Assembly (NCBI GenBank): GCA_955652585.1
Contig: CATPBF010000007.1
Span: 1-25,377 of the forward strand
Origin: Candidatus Dormiibacterota bacterium
GTDB taxonomy: Bacteria; Chloroflexota; Dormibacteria; Dormibacterales; Dormibacteraceae
DNA: 25,377 nucleotides
Direction of reading: 5' to 3'
Shown: positions 15,416-22,577 of the stretch, piece after piece
Layout of the letters: every line of letters starts with the position of its first letter
How positions within the stretch are numbered: the stretch's first letter is position 1
Notes under the pieces: generated by a model
What the model saw: only the letters and a program-made list of their open reading frames with translations
What the model was told of the DNA's origin: nothing
The model's database searches: none
Translations under genes and position numbers: made by a program

Positions 15416-15419
<4 letters not shown>
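13212..15419 (+). CDS. CHASE2-domain class III adenylate cyclase
   Basis: A 735-residue membrane adenylate cyclase making cAMP from ATP. One membrane segment lies at about 18-38 and an extracytoplasmic CHASE2 sensor domain at about 45-365. Three further segments (about 371-390, 398-418, 424-444) lead to a cytoplasmic cyclase domain at 484-670. The catalytic set is complete: metal-binding Asp495 (LLFVDIRGFT) and Asp539 (KYVGDEIVAF), adenine-selecting Lys535 and Asp613 (ALGDTVN), and transition-state Asn616 and Arg620. Six Cys in the sensor form three close pairs (42/49, 172/183, 216/222), suggesting disulfides outside the membrane. A polar tail of about 60 residues follows. The frame is open far upstream, antisense to DUF72, but the protein plainly begins near the first membrane segment. 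GTG 13227 is an alternative start because TATGAT overlaps the ATG. Its TAG overlaps the kinase stop. Confidence 0.92.
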
Positions 15420-16762
<1,343 letters not shown>

Positions 16763-16771
16763 CTCGTCGCG

Positions 16772-16799
16772 AGACTAGCAGAGTACGGTTCGGTGTCAG
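16772..16799 (-). promoter_or_regulatory. Promoter of the Ser/Thr kinase gene, leaderless
   Basis: On the minus strand CTGACA (16794-16799, one mismatch from TTGACA) and TAGTCT (16772-16777) are 16 bp apart. The -10 box ends nine bases before the ATG at 16762 and no Shine-Dalgarno sequence is present. This is the most complete sigma-70-type promoter seen in the window. Confidence 0.5.
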
Positions 16800-16808
16800 T
16801 CACGCTGC

Positions 16809-16820
16809 GGACGATCGTCC
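16809..16820. promoter_or_regulatory. Perfect 12-bp palindrome in the kinase / DUF4870-like divergent gap
   Basis: GGACGATCGTCC is its own reverse complement. It lies ten bases upstream of the kinase -35 box and 31 bp before the CATAAT box of the opposite gene, a place where a dimeric regulator could affect both. No regulator can be named. Confidence 0.3.
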
Positions 16821-16822
16821 AA

Positions 16823-16843
16823 GGCTCTGGCGTTTTGAGAGCC
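16823..16843. promoter_or_regulatory. Inverted repeat GGCTCT-N9-AGAGCC upstream of the DUF4870-like gene
   Basis: Six-base perfect arms nine bases apart end eight bases before the CATAAT -10 candidate at 16851-16856, so a bound protein would cover the -35 region. It could also be a chance stem. Confidence 0.28.
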
Positions 16844-16850
16844 ACCGACC

Positions 16851-16856
16851 CATAAT
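16851..16856 (+). promoter_or_regulatory. Candidate -10 box of the DUF4870-like gene
   Basis: CATAAT, one mismatch from TATAAT, would start transcription about 30 bases before the ATG at 16893 and include its Shine-Dalgarno sequence. No -35 match is seen. Confidence 0.33.
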
Positions 16857-16880
16857 CGGCGCGCACAAGTCAGCGTTTGC

Positions 16881-16887
16881 AGGAGGG
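16881..16887 (+). promoter_or_regulatory. Strong ribosome binding site of the DUF4870-like gene
   Basis: AGGAGGG ends five bases before the ATG at 16893. It fixes the start and suggests high expression of this small membrane protein compared with its leaderless neighbours. Confidence 0.75.
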
Positions 16888-16892
16888 TTTCC

Positions 16893-17285
16893 ATGTCGCA
16901 GATCCCGCCCCCGCCCCCAGGACAGCCGGTTCCTCCCAGTGGGACGAGCGGTGTGGGGACCAACAAGAACCTCTACACGATTCTGGCGTGGGCGTTGTTA
17001 CCACCCCTCGGAAGCCTGGTCTTTCTCTTTGTGGGCAAGGACGACCCCGACGTCAAGTACAACGCCGCGTTGGCGATGATCATCCACGGGCCGTTCCTCA
17101 TCGTTGCCATCGTGCTTTCGATTGTTTTCTTCCCTCTTTATCTCGTGTGGGCTTTGCTGTGGTTCGTTGTTTGGTTGGTCGGCCTCATCTTGGCGCTCCA
17201 GGCCAACGGTGCGCGGGTCAACTACCCGGTGCTGGGCCCCCTGGCGGCGCAGTACGTGCCGATGGTGGAGAGCTGGGCCAAGTAA
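16893..17285 (+). CDS. Small DUF4870-like membrane protein
   Basis: A 130-residue protein with a Pro-rich start (MSQIPPPPPGQPVPP) and then three to four membrane segments: YTILAWALLPPLGSLVFLF at about 28-46, and a long stretch from about 58 to 103 (IIHGPFLIVAIVLSIVFF then LYLVWALLWFVVWLVGLIL). The spacing, with the KYNAALAMIIH motif before the second segment, resembles DUF4870/Tic20-like small membrane proteins of unknown function. It has its own strong Shine-Dalgarno sequence and an intrinsic terminator 22 bp after the stop, so it is a single-gene unit. It diverges from the Ser/Thr kinase gene; a functional link is possible but not shown. Confidence 0.75.
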   Translation: MSQIPPPPPGQPVPPSGTSGVGTNKNLYTILAWALLPPLGSLVFLFVGKDDPDVKYNAALAMIIHGPFLIVAIVLSIVFFPLYLVWALLWFVVWLVGLILALQANGARVNYPVLGPLAAQYVPMVESWAK

Positions 17286-17306
17286 TCAAGTCTGCAGAGC
17301 AACCTG

Positions 17307-17337
17307 GAGGCCTCGCTTCGGCGGGGCCTCTTTCTTC
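17307..17337 (+). terminator. Intrinsic terminator of the DUF4870-like gene
   Basis: A 10-bp stem, GAGGCCTCGC with GCGGGGCCTC (one T-G wobble), closed by a TTCG tetraloop (17317-17320), is followed by TTTCTTC. It is a textbook Rho-independent terminator for the plus strand. On the minus strand there is no U-tract, so it does not serve the gene ending at 17337. Confidence 0.88.
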
Positions 17338-17630
17338 TAGACGTCCGCTTCGAGGTCCGCGATCTGCTCCAACGCCTTCTCGATGCCCGCCCGAAGCTCG
17401 TCCCGCTCCTCGCGCATAACGTTCGCGTCGGCACGAACCGCAGCGAGCTGATGCCTGAGGCGCTCGACCTCGACCTCCAGCTCCTTCAGCCGCGGATCCG
17501 GCCCCGCAGAACCCTGTTGGGTCTCGGCCAGCTCCATGCGTGCGCGCTCGAGCAGGACTTTCAACTCGCGCTTCTCCGCGAGAAGCCCCTGGACCAGCGA
17601 CTCAGCCGGCTTTTTCTGCTCGGTCGACAT
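17337..17630 (-). CDS. Small coiled-coil protein of unknown function
   Basis: A 97-residue protein that is almost entirely predicted coiled coil. Heptad-like Leu/Val positions run through KRELKVLLERARMELAE (about 20-36) and, after a Gly/Pro break (QQGSAGPDPR), from about residue 46 to the end. Composition is rich in Glu, Arg, Ala and Leu. I do not recognise a family. Its ATG at 17630 lies inside the end of the upstream winged-helix-like gene, a 29-bp overlap in a different frame, so translation is likely coupled. A longer in-frame version (to 17684) looks like shadow sequence of that gene. Last gene of the operon led by the radical SAM gene, it may be a scaffold or partner of the upstream proteins. 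Confidence 0.65.
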   Translation of the reverse strand: MSTEQKKPAESLVQGLLAEKRELKVLLERARMELAETQQGSAGPDPRLKELEVEVERLRHQLAAVRADANVMREERDELRAGIEKALEQIADLEADV

Positions 17631-17907
17631 AGCGGCAAAGTCCAGGCTGGAACTCACGCAGGCGGAGATGCTCCATCTCGCCACGCAGATAGCGCGCCTT
17701 GACCTCGAGGTTCTTGATGCCCTTCAGTCCGTCGTCCGTGAGCCGATAGAGCTTGCCGGAGTCGACGAGCATGCATAGCGAGAGGCGCTCGCCGTCGCTC
17801 TCGATTACGCGCTTGTAGCAAGGCACCGTCCGGCGGGCGATCTCGGCCTTCGTGAAACGGCCGATTCTTCCCGACAGCACATCGATCGGGCTCCGCATGT
17901 CCGACAT
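17602..17907 (-). CDS. Small winged-helix-like protein of unknown function
   Basis: A 101-residue basic protein. The pattern GRFTKAEIARRT (about 16-27), then a helix CYKRVIESDGERLS, then SGKLYRLTDDGLKGI (about 50-64) looks like helix, helix and beta-wing of a winged helix, followed by a long C-terminal helix (NLEVKARYLRGEMEHLRLREF) that could dimerise. I cannot assign it to a named family. The ATG at 17907 follows the TAG of the radical SAM gene after one base (TAGCATG), so the two are co-translated, and its 3' end overlaps the coiled-coil gene by 29 bp. Its place behind an SOS-boxed gene suggests a DNA-damage-related regulator, which is inference. Confidence 0.65.
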   Translation of the reverse strand: MSDMRSPIDVLSGRIGRFTKAEIARRTVPCYKRVIESDGERLSLCMLVDSGKLYRLTDDGLKGIKNLEVKARYLRGEMEHLRLREFQPGLCRYVDRAEKAG

Positions 17908-17908
17908 G

Positions 17909-18829
17909 CTAGTGCAGCAAGGAGAGCTGCTCCGGTGGCGGTGGGGGCTCGAGCACGGTCAGGCGCCGGTCCGCAACCGCATGAGCGGCCCGAAGCCGCG
18001 CCACAGCGTTCATCGTCGGCTTACCAAAGGCCGGCGGCAGGTAGGCACGATCTCGATAGGCCTGCTCGTAGCGAGGCAGCAGCTCCGGCCAATGTTTGCC
18101 GAGCACGGCCATGAAGTGCTCCCGAGTTCCATCCTTGAGGTGCAGCATGCCGGCCCACAGACCGGTGGCGCCGGCCGCCCGTGCCGCCTTGACCACGGCC
18201 TCGAGGCGATCGGGACGATCCGACAGGCCCGGGAGGATGGGGGCCATACCCACACCTACGTCGATCCCCGCGCCGACCAGCTTCTCGACTGCCCGGAGCC
18301 GCTGCCTTGGGTGCGCCGTACCTGGCTCTGTGCGCCGCCAGATTTCGTCGTCGACGGTTGGGATGCTGAAGGTGATGTGGAGCTCGGCGCGCCGCGCGAG
18401 CTCGATCAGGACGTCGAGGTCGCGCACGATCATGGGCCCGCGCGTGATCATCGAAGCGGGGTTGGAGAAGTCCCGCAGCGCCTGGAGGCACTGCCGCGTC
18501 AGCTTGTAACGGCCCTCCGCCGGCTGGTAGGGATCGGTGGCCGCGCCGATGACGACCGTCTCTTTCCGCCACGACTTGCGCGACAGCTCGCTGCGCAGGA
18601 CGCCGGCAACGTTGACCTTGACGCGAACGGTGCGCCCGTAGCGGTCGTCGGAGGGCCGGTCAGCACGACGCTCGAAGGCGCGGACGTAGCAGAACGCGCA
18701 ACGGTGCTCGCAGCCCGTGTACGGATTGAGCGACCACCCGAAGAACATGCCCTTGACGGGGTTGAGCGCGGACTTGCACTGGACCTCGAGGTATTCGACG
18801 TCGGCGAGGCGAGGCTCGGGGGCGGCCAT
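17909..18829 (-). CDS. Rv2578c-like radical SAM protein (spore photoproduct lyase-related)
   Basis: A 306-residue radical SAM protein. The 4Fe-4S cluster cysteines are Cys40, Cys44 and Cys47 in NPYTGCEHRCAFCYVR, the CX3CX2C arrangement. Segments such as VVIGAATDPYQPAEGRYKLTRQCLQAL and MITRGPMIVRDLDVL match the SplB-like/Rv2578c family. Spore photoproduct lyases repair UV-damaged thymines, but this family lacks a proven reaction, so a repair role is inference. The ATG at 18829 has no Shine-Dalgarno sequence. TATCAT ends nine bases upstream and a LexA box (GAACAAATGTTC) sits directly before it, so expression is probably SOS-induced from a leaderless mRNA. Endonuclease III is encoded just upstream and two small genes follow without a gap. 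Confidence 0.9.
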   Translation of the reverse strand: MAAPEPRLADVEYLEVQCKSALNPVKGMFFGWSLNPYTGCEHRCAFCYVRAFERRADRPSDDRYGRTVRVKVNVAGVLRSELSRKSWRKETVVIGAATDPYQPAEGRYKLTRQCLQALRDFSNPASMITRGPMIVRDLDVLIELARRAELHITFSIPTVDDEIWRRTEPGTAHPRQRLRAVEKLVGAGIDVGVGMAPILPGLSDRPDRLEAVVKAARAAGATGLWAGMLHLKDGTREHFMAVLGKHWPELLPRYEQAYRDRAYLPPAFGKPTMNAVARLRAAHAVADRRLTVLEPPPPPEQLSLLH

Positions 18830-18838
18830 TCATCGCCA

Positions 18839-18844
18839 ATGATA
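18839..18844 (-). promoter_or_regulatory. Candidate -10 box of the radical SAM operon (leaderless)
   Basis: TATCAT, one mismatch from TATAAT, ends nine bases before the ATG at 18829. The LexA box begins at its upstream edge, so LexA binding would block RNA polymerase. No TTGACA-like -35 is visible. Confidence 0.5.
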
Positions 18845-18857
18845 GAACAAATGTTCG
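18845..18857. promoter_or_regulatory. LexA-type SOS box
   Basis: GAACAAATGTTCG contains perfect GAAC-N4-GTTC arms. On the minus strand it reads CGAACATTTGTTC, matching the Bacillus and mycobacterial LexA consensus CGAAC-N4-GTTCG at all but the last base. It starts 15 bases before the radical SAM start codon and occupies the -10/-35 spacer. lexA itself is not in the window. Confidence 0.7.
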
Positions 18858-18902
18858 TACACACCGGTAACAATTCGAGTTCGCCAACTGCGCCGACCCC
18901 GT

Positions 18903-19601
18903 CTATTTTTTTCCGGGCTTCGGCCGCGTGGTCGACGACGGGCAGAAGTCGTTGAGTATGCATTCCTCGCACCGCGGCCGCCGCGCATTGCACACCCGCC
19001 GCCCGTGCAGGATCAACCGCAGCGACAACCCGGTCCACTCCTCGGGCGGTACCATCGAGCAGACCTGCCGCTCGATCTTGACCGGGTCTCGCGTTGACGC
19101 GAGCTTGAGCCGGTTGGTGAGACGAATCACGTGCGTGTCGACCGCGAACCCCGGCTGGTTGAACCCCGCGCCGAGGATGACATTGGCCGTCTTGCGACCG
19201 ATGCCCGGAATCTGGAGCAGGCCCTCCATGCTGGCCGGCACCTCCCCGCCAAACAGCTCCACCAACTTCCGGCTGGCCGCGATGATTCGCCGCGATTTGA
19301 GCCGAAAGAAGCCGGTGGGCTTGATGATCGCCTCTACCTCCGCGGGATCGGCGGCGGCGAGGTCGAACGCCGTCGGGTAGCGGGCGAAAAGCTTCGGCGT
19401 CACCAGGTTGACCATCTTGTCGGTCGTCTGCGCGGACAGGATCGTGGCGATCAAGAGCTCGAACGGATTCTCGTGCGCCAGCTCGGTTGCAGCCGGATAC
19501 GCCTCTCGGAGACGCTCCACCGTCAGCAGCGCCCGGGTCCGGGCCCCGCGGGGCAGGCGGGGCAGGGGCGGCGCCTTCTTTTTCTTCGTCCTAGGAGGCA
19601 A
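18903..19601 (-). CDS. nth: Endonuclease III (DNA glycosylase/AP lyase)
   Basis: A 232-residue base-excision-repair enzyme that removes oxidised pyrimidines and nicks the abasic site. A Lys/Pro-rich start of about 20 residues precedes the helical core. The helix-hairpin-helix is LLQIPGIGRKTANVIL (128-143) with catalytic Lys137, and the catalytic acid is Asp155 in FAVDTHVIRL. The 4Fe-4S loop is complete: Cys204-X6-Cys211-X2-Cys214-X5-Cys220. The start is TTG at 19601, overlapping the end of the GatB/YqeY gene by 11 bp; a later start is possible because the first 20 residues are not conserved. The LexA box lies 46 bp beyond its stop, so it is upstream of, and probably outside, the SOS-controlled unit. 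Confidence 0.95.
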   Translation of the reverse strand: MPPRTKKKKAPPLPRLPRGARTRALLTVERLREAYPAATELAHENPFELLIATILSAQTTDKMVNLVTPKLFARYPTAFDLAAADPAEVEAIIKPTGFFRLKSRRIIAASRKLVELFGGEVPASMEGLLQIPGIGRKTANVILGAGFNQPGFAVDTHVIRLTNRLKLASTRDPVKIERQVCSMVPPEEWTGLSLRLILHGRRVCNARRPRCEECILNDFCPSSTTRPKPGKK

Positions 19602-20058
19602 GGAGCTTGCGCGCCGCAGCCGCGACCTGCGCGCCTTCAGCGCGTCCCGCGAGCCGAGCCGTCGCGGCTTTCATGACCGCGCCAAATGCATTCGGACCGT
19701 CCGGCTTCAGCTCGTCGATCACCGCCCAGACCTCTGCCTCGACCTGCTCGGCGGTCATCGCGGCCGGCAGATAGGTGCGCAGGATCGCCATCTCGGCCTC
19801 CTCGCGCTTGGCCGCCTCTTCTCGCCCGCCCTTGCGATACGCATCGATCGCGTCCTGGCGGCGCTTGACCTCTTTGCGGACGGTGCGCCCGACCAGACCA
19901 TCGTCTATGGACCCGCTGGCGCCTGCCTCCTTGGTCGCTCGCACTACCTCGCTTTTGAGAAGCGAAAGCGTGTTCAGCGCCAGTTCGTCGCGCCGCCTAC
20001 GCGCATCGACGAGCTCGGATTGAAGGCGATCGTAAAGAGCCACGGCGGCGATTGTCAC
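19591..20058 (-). CDS. GatB/YqeY domain protein
   Basis: A 155-residue stand-alone YqeY protein, usual length. Family features are the N-terminal helix with LYDRLQSELVDARRRRDELALNTLSLLKSEV, the central KRRQDAIDAYRKGGREEAAKREEAEMAILRTYLPAAM, and the C-terminal FGAVMKAATARLAGRAEGAQVAAAARKLL. The domain is related to the tRNA-binding tail of GatB amidotransferase, and a role linked to tRNA or translation is assumed. The start is GTG at 20058. It overlaps endonuclease III by 11 bp and so shares its transcript. Confidence 0.92.
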   Translation of the reverse strand: MTIAAVALYDRLQSELVDARRRRDELALNTLSLLKSEVVRATKEAGASGSIDDGLVGRTVRKEVKRRQDAIDAYRKGGREEAAKREEAEMAILRTYLPAAMTAEQVEAEVWAVIDELKPDGPNAFGAVMKAATARLAGRAEGAQVAAAARKLLAS

Positions 20059-20064
20059 ACATGC

Positions 20065-20086
20065 ACCGATCGTGGACCGATCACGG
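20065..20086. promoter_or_regulatory. Tandem 11-bp repeat upstream of the Pro-rich protein gene
   Basis: ACCGATCGTGG (20065-20075) is followed immediately by ACCGATCACGG (20076-20086), 9 of 11 identical. The second unit touches the GATAAT -10 candidate, so a protein bound here would cover the promoter spacer. The repeat sits in the 41-bp gap between divergent genes and could control both. Confidence 0.33.
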
Positions 20087-20091
20087 ATAAT
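20086..20091 (+). promoter_or_regulatory. Candidate -10 box of the Pro-rich protein gene (leaderless)
   Basis: GATAAT ends eight bases before the ATG at 20100 and no Shine-Dalgarno sequence is present. The sequence AATCGGC after it is shared with the CATAAT promoter at 16851, which may be chance. Confidence 0.38.
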
Positions 20092-20099
20092 CGGCCCCT

Positions 20100-20942
20100 A
20101 TGAATCTGATCGAGATCGCCGCCGGACCGCTAGTCGCAGTGATCCGAATCATCTCCGTGTTCTTAGTCATGCGCCACAAAAGGGTCCAAACCAAGTCGAT
20201 GTACTCGGCCAGGCGAGGCCAGATCGAGCGGAAGGTACGCGCGGCCCGCCAGCGCACGCTTGCACCGACGAGCAAACACGTCGAGAAGGAAGGCGAGGCG
20301 TCAGCGGGGCAGAGCTTCGCCGCCCCGGGAATGGAAGCCAAGACGGCCGTACCGACTGCCACTTGGGGCCCGCCATCCGTCGGGCCTGCGCTCGCACCGC
20401 CGCCCCTGCCCGCACCCGAGCTGACATGGGACCTCGGAACCTCGGCGCCGGCCGCGCCCGCGCCGACCGGGCCCCCGTTTGCGCCGGCAGAACCCGCGTA
20501 TGAGCCGCCGCCGCCGGCATTCGCGCCGGCCGAACCCGCGTACACCCCGCCCCCGCCCGCGCCGGCGGAGGAGTGGGCTCCCGCAGCGATCCAACCTGTT
20601 GAACAGCTGAGACCCGAACCGACCTCGGCCCCGATGGAGCCGCCGGTGTCGACTCCGGCAGGCGGGGGCGCGGCGTGGTCGATTGTCGGAGACAGCAAGC
20701 CCACCTCAGCCGAGCCCGAGGCCGGCAAGAAGAAATCCAAGAAAGGCAAGGAGAAGGAGCAGCAGGCTGAAGGGGCTGCGTGGCAGCTTGCCTCAGGCCT
20801 CATGCCCGGCGACGAAGCCGGCGAAGAGATCAGAACCCCGAGCACGGCGCTCGCAATCGCTCAATACGCGGTGTTCGGACTCGGGCTTCTGATGGTGCTG
20901 ATCGGGGTCCTGGTCACCCTGGCCAACTCCCACGTCACCTGA
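20100..20942 (+). CDS. Pro-rich protein with C-terminal membrane anchor, function unknown
   Basis: A 280-residue protein I cannot assign to a family. A short hydrophobic stretch lies at about 5-23 (IAAGPLVAVIRIISVFLVM), followed by a basic segment (30-65) and a long disordered Pro/Ala/Glu-rich middle (about 75-200). That includes two copies of a 14-residue unit FAPAEPAYxPPPPA. A Lys cluster (GKKKSKKGKEKE) comes near 210-222, and one clear membrane helix (ALAIAQYAVFGLGLLMVLIGVLVTLA) sits at the C-terminus. Pro-rich linkers of this kind often cross the cell envelope or serve as kinase substrates or adaptors, but nothing here proves it. Codon use is ordinary. It is a single gene whose 3' end overlaps cofD by 8 bp, tail to tail. 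Confidence 0.7.
   Translation: MNLIEIAAGPLVAVIRIISVFLVMRHKRVQTKSMYSARRGQIERKVRAARQRTLAPTSKHVEKEGEASAGQSFAAPGMEAKTAVPTATWGPPSVGPALAPPPLPAPELTWDLGTSAPAAPAPTGPPFAPAEPAYEPPPPAFAPAEPAYTPPPPAPAEEWAPAAIQPVEQLRPEPTSAPMEPPVSTPAGGGAAWSIVGDSKPTSAEPEAGKKKSKKGKEKEQQAEGAAWQLASGLMPGDEAGEEIRTPSTALAIAQYAVFGLGLLMVLIGVLVTLANSHVT
20478..20561 (+). repeat. 42-bp in-frame tandem duplication in the Pro-rich protein
   Basis: Two 42-bp units begin at 20478 and 20520, each encoding FAPAEPAY followed by Pro-rich residues. The units differ at scattered, mostly synonymous positions, so the duplication is not very recent. Copy-number change here would stay in frame. Confidence 0.7.
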
Positions 20943-21843
20943 AAGCCGCCGATATCTCTTTGGCCAGCGCCGCGCCGCCGTCAGCCATCACCGTGTCGCA
21001 CACGATCACCCGATAACCCATCGCCTCGATCTCGCCGGCCAGGCCGGCGTCGCGGGTATCGAGCACGAAAGTGCCCGCCACCGCTGTGTAGCGGCGCGCC
21101 ACTTCTTGCGGCGACGCGTCGTATTCGAGCGCCCGCAGCATCTCCACCGTCGGGCCTTTGAGCGCCGCGCCACCAACGATCGGCGTGACCGCCACCGTGC
21201 GTTCGCGATGGAGCTGCCTGCCGACCACCTTGAGGATCGGTTCGATGGAGATCAACGGGTTCGAAGGGCCGATGACGACCAGGTCCGCGTCCACGAGCGC
21301 GGCGGTCACCTCGGGAGTCGATTCGGCAGAGTCGCCGCCCGCGATGTCAATCGAGTGCAGTGCGGGGGCCAACCGCTCACGCACGAAGTACTCCTGGAAC
21401 GAGAGCGTGCCGCGGTCGGTGACAAAGCGCGTCCTGACCTTGTCATCGGTCATCGGGAGAACGTGCGAGGGCAGTCCGAACCGGCGGCACAGCTCGAGCG
21501 CGGTCTCGGTCAGCCGGCAGCCGCTGTTGAGCATGTCGGCTCGCAGCACATGTGTGGCCAGGTCGCGATCGCCGATTCGAAACCAAATGGGCTCGCCCAG
21601 ACGTCCGAGCGCTTCCAGCGTGAGGAACGTGTCCCCCTTTTGGCCGTACCCGACCGCATCATCGAAGACGCCGGCGAGGCGGTAGATCGTCGCATCGACA
21701 TCCGGGCACACGAGGAGTCCCCAGAACTCGTCGTCGTCCGCAGTGTTGGCGATCACGGTGAGGTCGCCCGGCGGCAGCAGCGACTGGAAGCCCGCCGCCA
21801 GCTTGGCGCCTCCGGTGCCGCCCGCAAGAACGACGGACCTCAC
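20935..21843 (-). CDS. cofD: 2-phospho-L-lactate transferase (F420 biosynthesis)
   Basis: A 302-residue CofD/FbiA, which joins the lactyl- or enolpyruvyl-phospho group from the GDP-activated donor to FO, giving (dehydro-)F420-0. The glycine-rich N-terminal motif LAGGTGGAKLAAGF (6-19) and the segments ANTADDDEFWGLLVCPDVDATIY, WFRIGDRDLATHVLR, MTDDKVRTRF and VVIGPSNPLISIEPIL identify it. It is cytoplasmic. The GTG start at 21843 overlaps the cofE TGA as GTGA, so translation is coupled. Last gene of the fgd-cofC-cofE-cofD operon, overlapping the convergent Pro-rich gene by 8 bp. The FO synthase gene is not in the window. Confidence 0.95.
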   Translation of the reverse strand: MRSVVLAGGTGGAKLAAGFQSLLPPGDLTVIANTADDDEFWGLLVCPDVDATIYRLAGVFDDAVGYGQKGDTFLTLEALGRLGEPIWFRIGDRDLATHVLRADMLNSGCRLTETALELCRRFGLPSHVLPMTDDKVRTRFVTDRGTLSFQEYFVRERLAPALHSIDIAGGDSAESTPEVTAALVDADLVVIGPSNPLISIEPILKVVGRQLHRERTVAVTPIVGGAALKGPTVEMLRALEYDASPQEVARRYTAVAGTFVLDTRDAGLAGEIEAMGYRVIVCDTVMADGGAALAKEISAAFR

Positions 21844-22577
21844 CGAAACAGGTCTTCGGCCGCGGGCCGCACGAGGTCTCGGCCATGGCCGTCGCCCTGG
21901 AGCTCGAGCCCGCGAATGACGACGACCGGCGCGCGAGCGGTCTTGCGCATGACCAGACCCGCCGCCGACGCGAGATCGTCTGCGACCGCGAGCACGGTGG
22001 CGTGCATGTCTCTGCCGGCGTCATCCGGCGTTCCGCGCAGGTCGATCAATGCGGGTAAGCCGGCCACTCCGAGCGCCACATTGACGATGCCCAGCCGCCA
22101 GGGGCGACCGAACGTGTCGGACACGATTACTCCCACGTCAACACCGGTCCGGTAGCGGATGCGTTCCCGGATGCGCAGCGCGCTGGCGTCCGGATCATCG
22201 GGCAGCAAAGTCACGACGTCCGGCTCACCGACATTCGACTGGTCGACACCGGAGTTGGCGCACACAAAGCCGTGGCGTGTCTGCGTGATCAGCACCCGCT
22301 GGGAGCGAATCACACGCACGCTCTCGTCGAGAATGACCTGGACCAGGCGTGGGTCTGGCTGGTTGATGAGCTGCCCCGCGATGCGCGTGGCCTCTTCACT
22401 CGCCACCACCGTGGCGAGGTCGCGCAGCTTGCCTTCCGACTTTGACACCACCTTCTGCGCGACCACAAGCACGTCAGCCGCTTTGAGGTTGGCCTTCGAG
22501 CTGATCAGGTCGCCGAGGTCGTCACCGGGATGGACCTCGGGAAGGCTCTCTACGGCGAAGAGCTCGAGGCTGTTCAC
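21840..22577 (-). CDS. cofE: F420-0:gamma-glutamyl ligase, single-domain form
   Basis: A 245-residue CofE, which adds glutamates to F420-0 using GTP. Characteristic segments are VVAQKVVSKSEGK at about 39-51, RHGFVCANSGVDQSNVG near 101-117, IRERIRYRTGVDVGVIVSDTFGRPWRLG near 135-163, and the C-terminal RAPVVVIRGLEL. It ends right after the ligase domain, so it lacks the FMN-dependent reductase domain fused to mycobacterial FbiB. If the organism makes dehydro-F420-0 from phosphoenolpyruvate it needs that reductase elsewhere. The GTG start at 22577 overlaps the cofC stop (GTGA), and its own TGA overlaps the cofD start. Confidence 0.95.
   Translation of the reverse strand: MNSLELFAVESLPEVHPGDDLGDLISSKANLKAADVLVVAQKVVSKSEGKLRDLATVVASEEATRIAGQLINQPDPRLVQVILDESVRVIRSQRVLITQTRHGFVCANSGVDQSNVGEPDVVTLLPDDPDASALRIRERIRYRTGVDVGVIVSDTFGRPWRLGIVNVALGVAGLPALIDLRGTPDDAGRDMHATVLAVADDLASAAGLVMRKTARAPVVVIRGLELQGDGHGRDLVRPAAEDLFR

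Noticed and set aside
17852..18955. A 367-codon plus-strand open frame over the radical SAM gene
   Set aside because: It covers the CX3CX2C radical SAM gene on the opposite strand and its own product has no recognisable domain.
21106..22155. A 349-codon plus-strand open frame over cofD and cofE
   Set aside because: Shadow of two conserved F420 genes, rich in Arg, His and Asp with no motifs.
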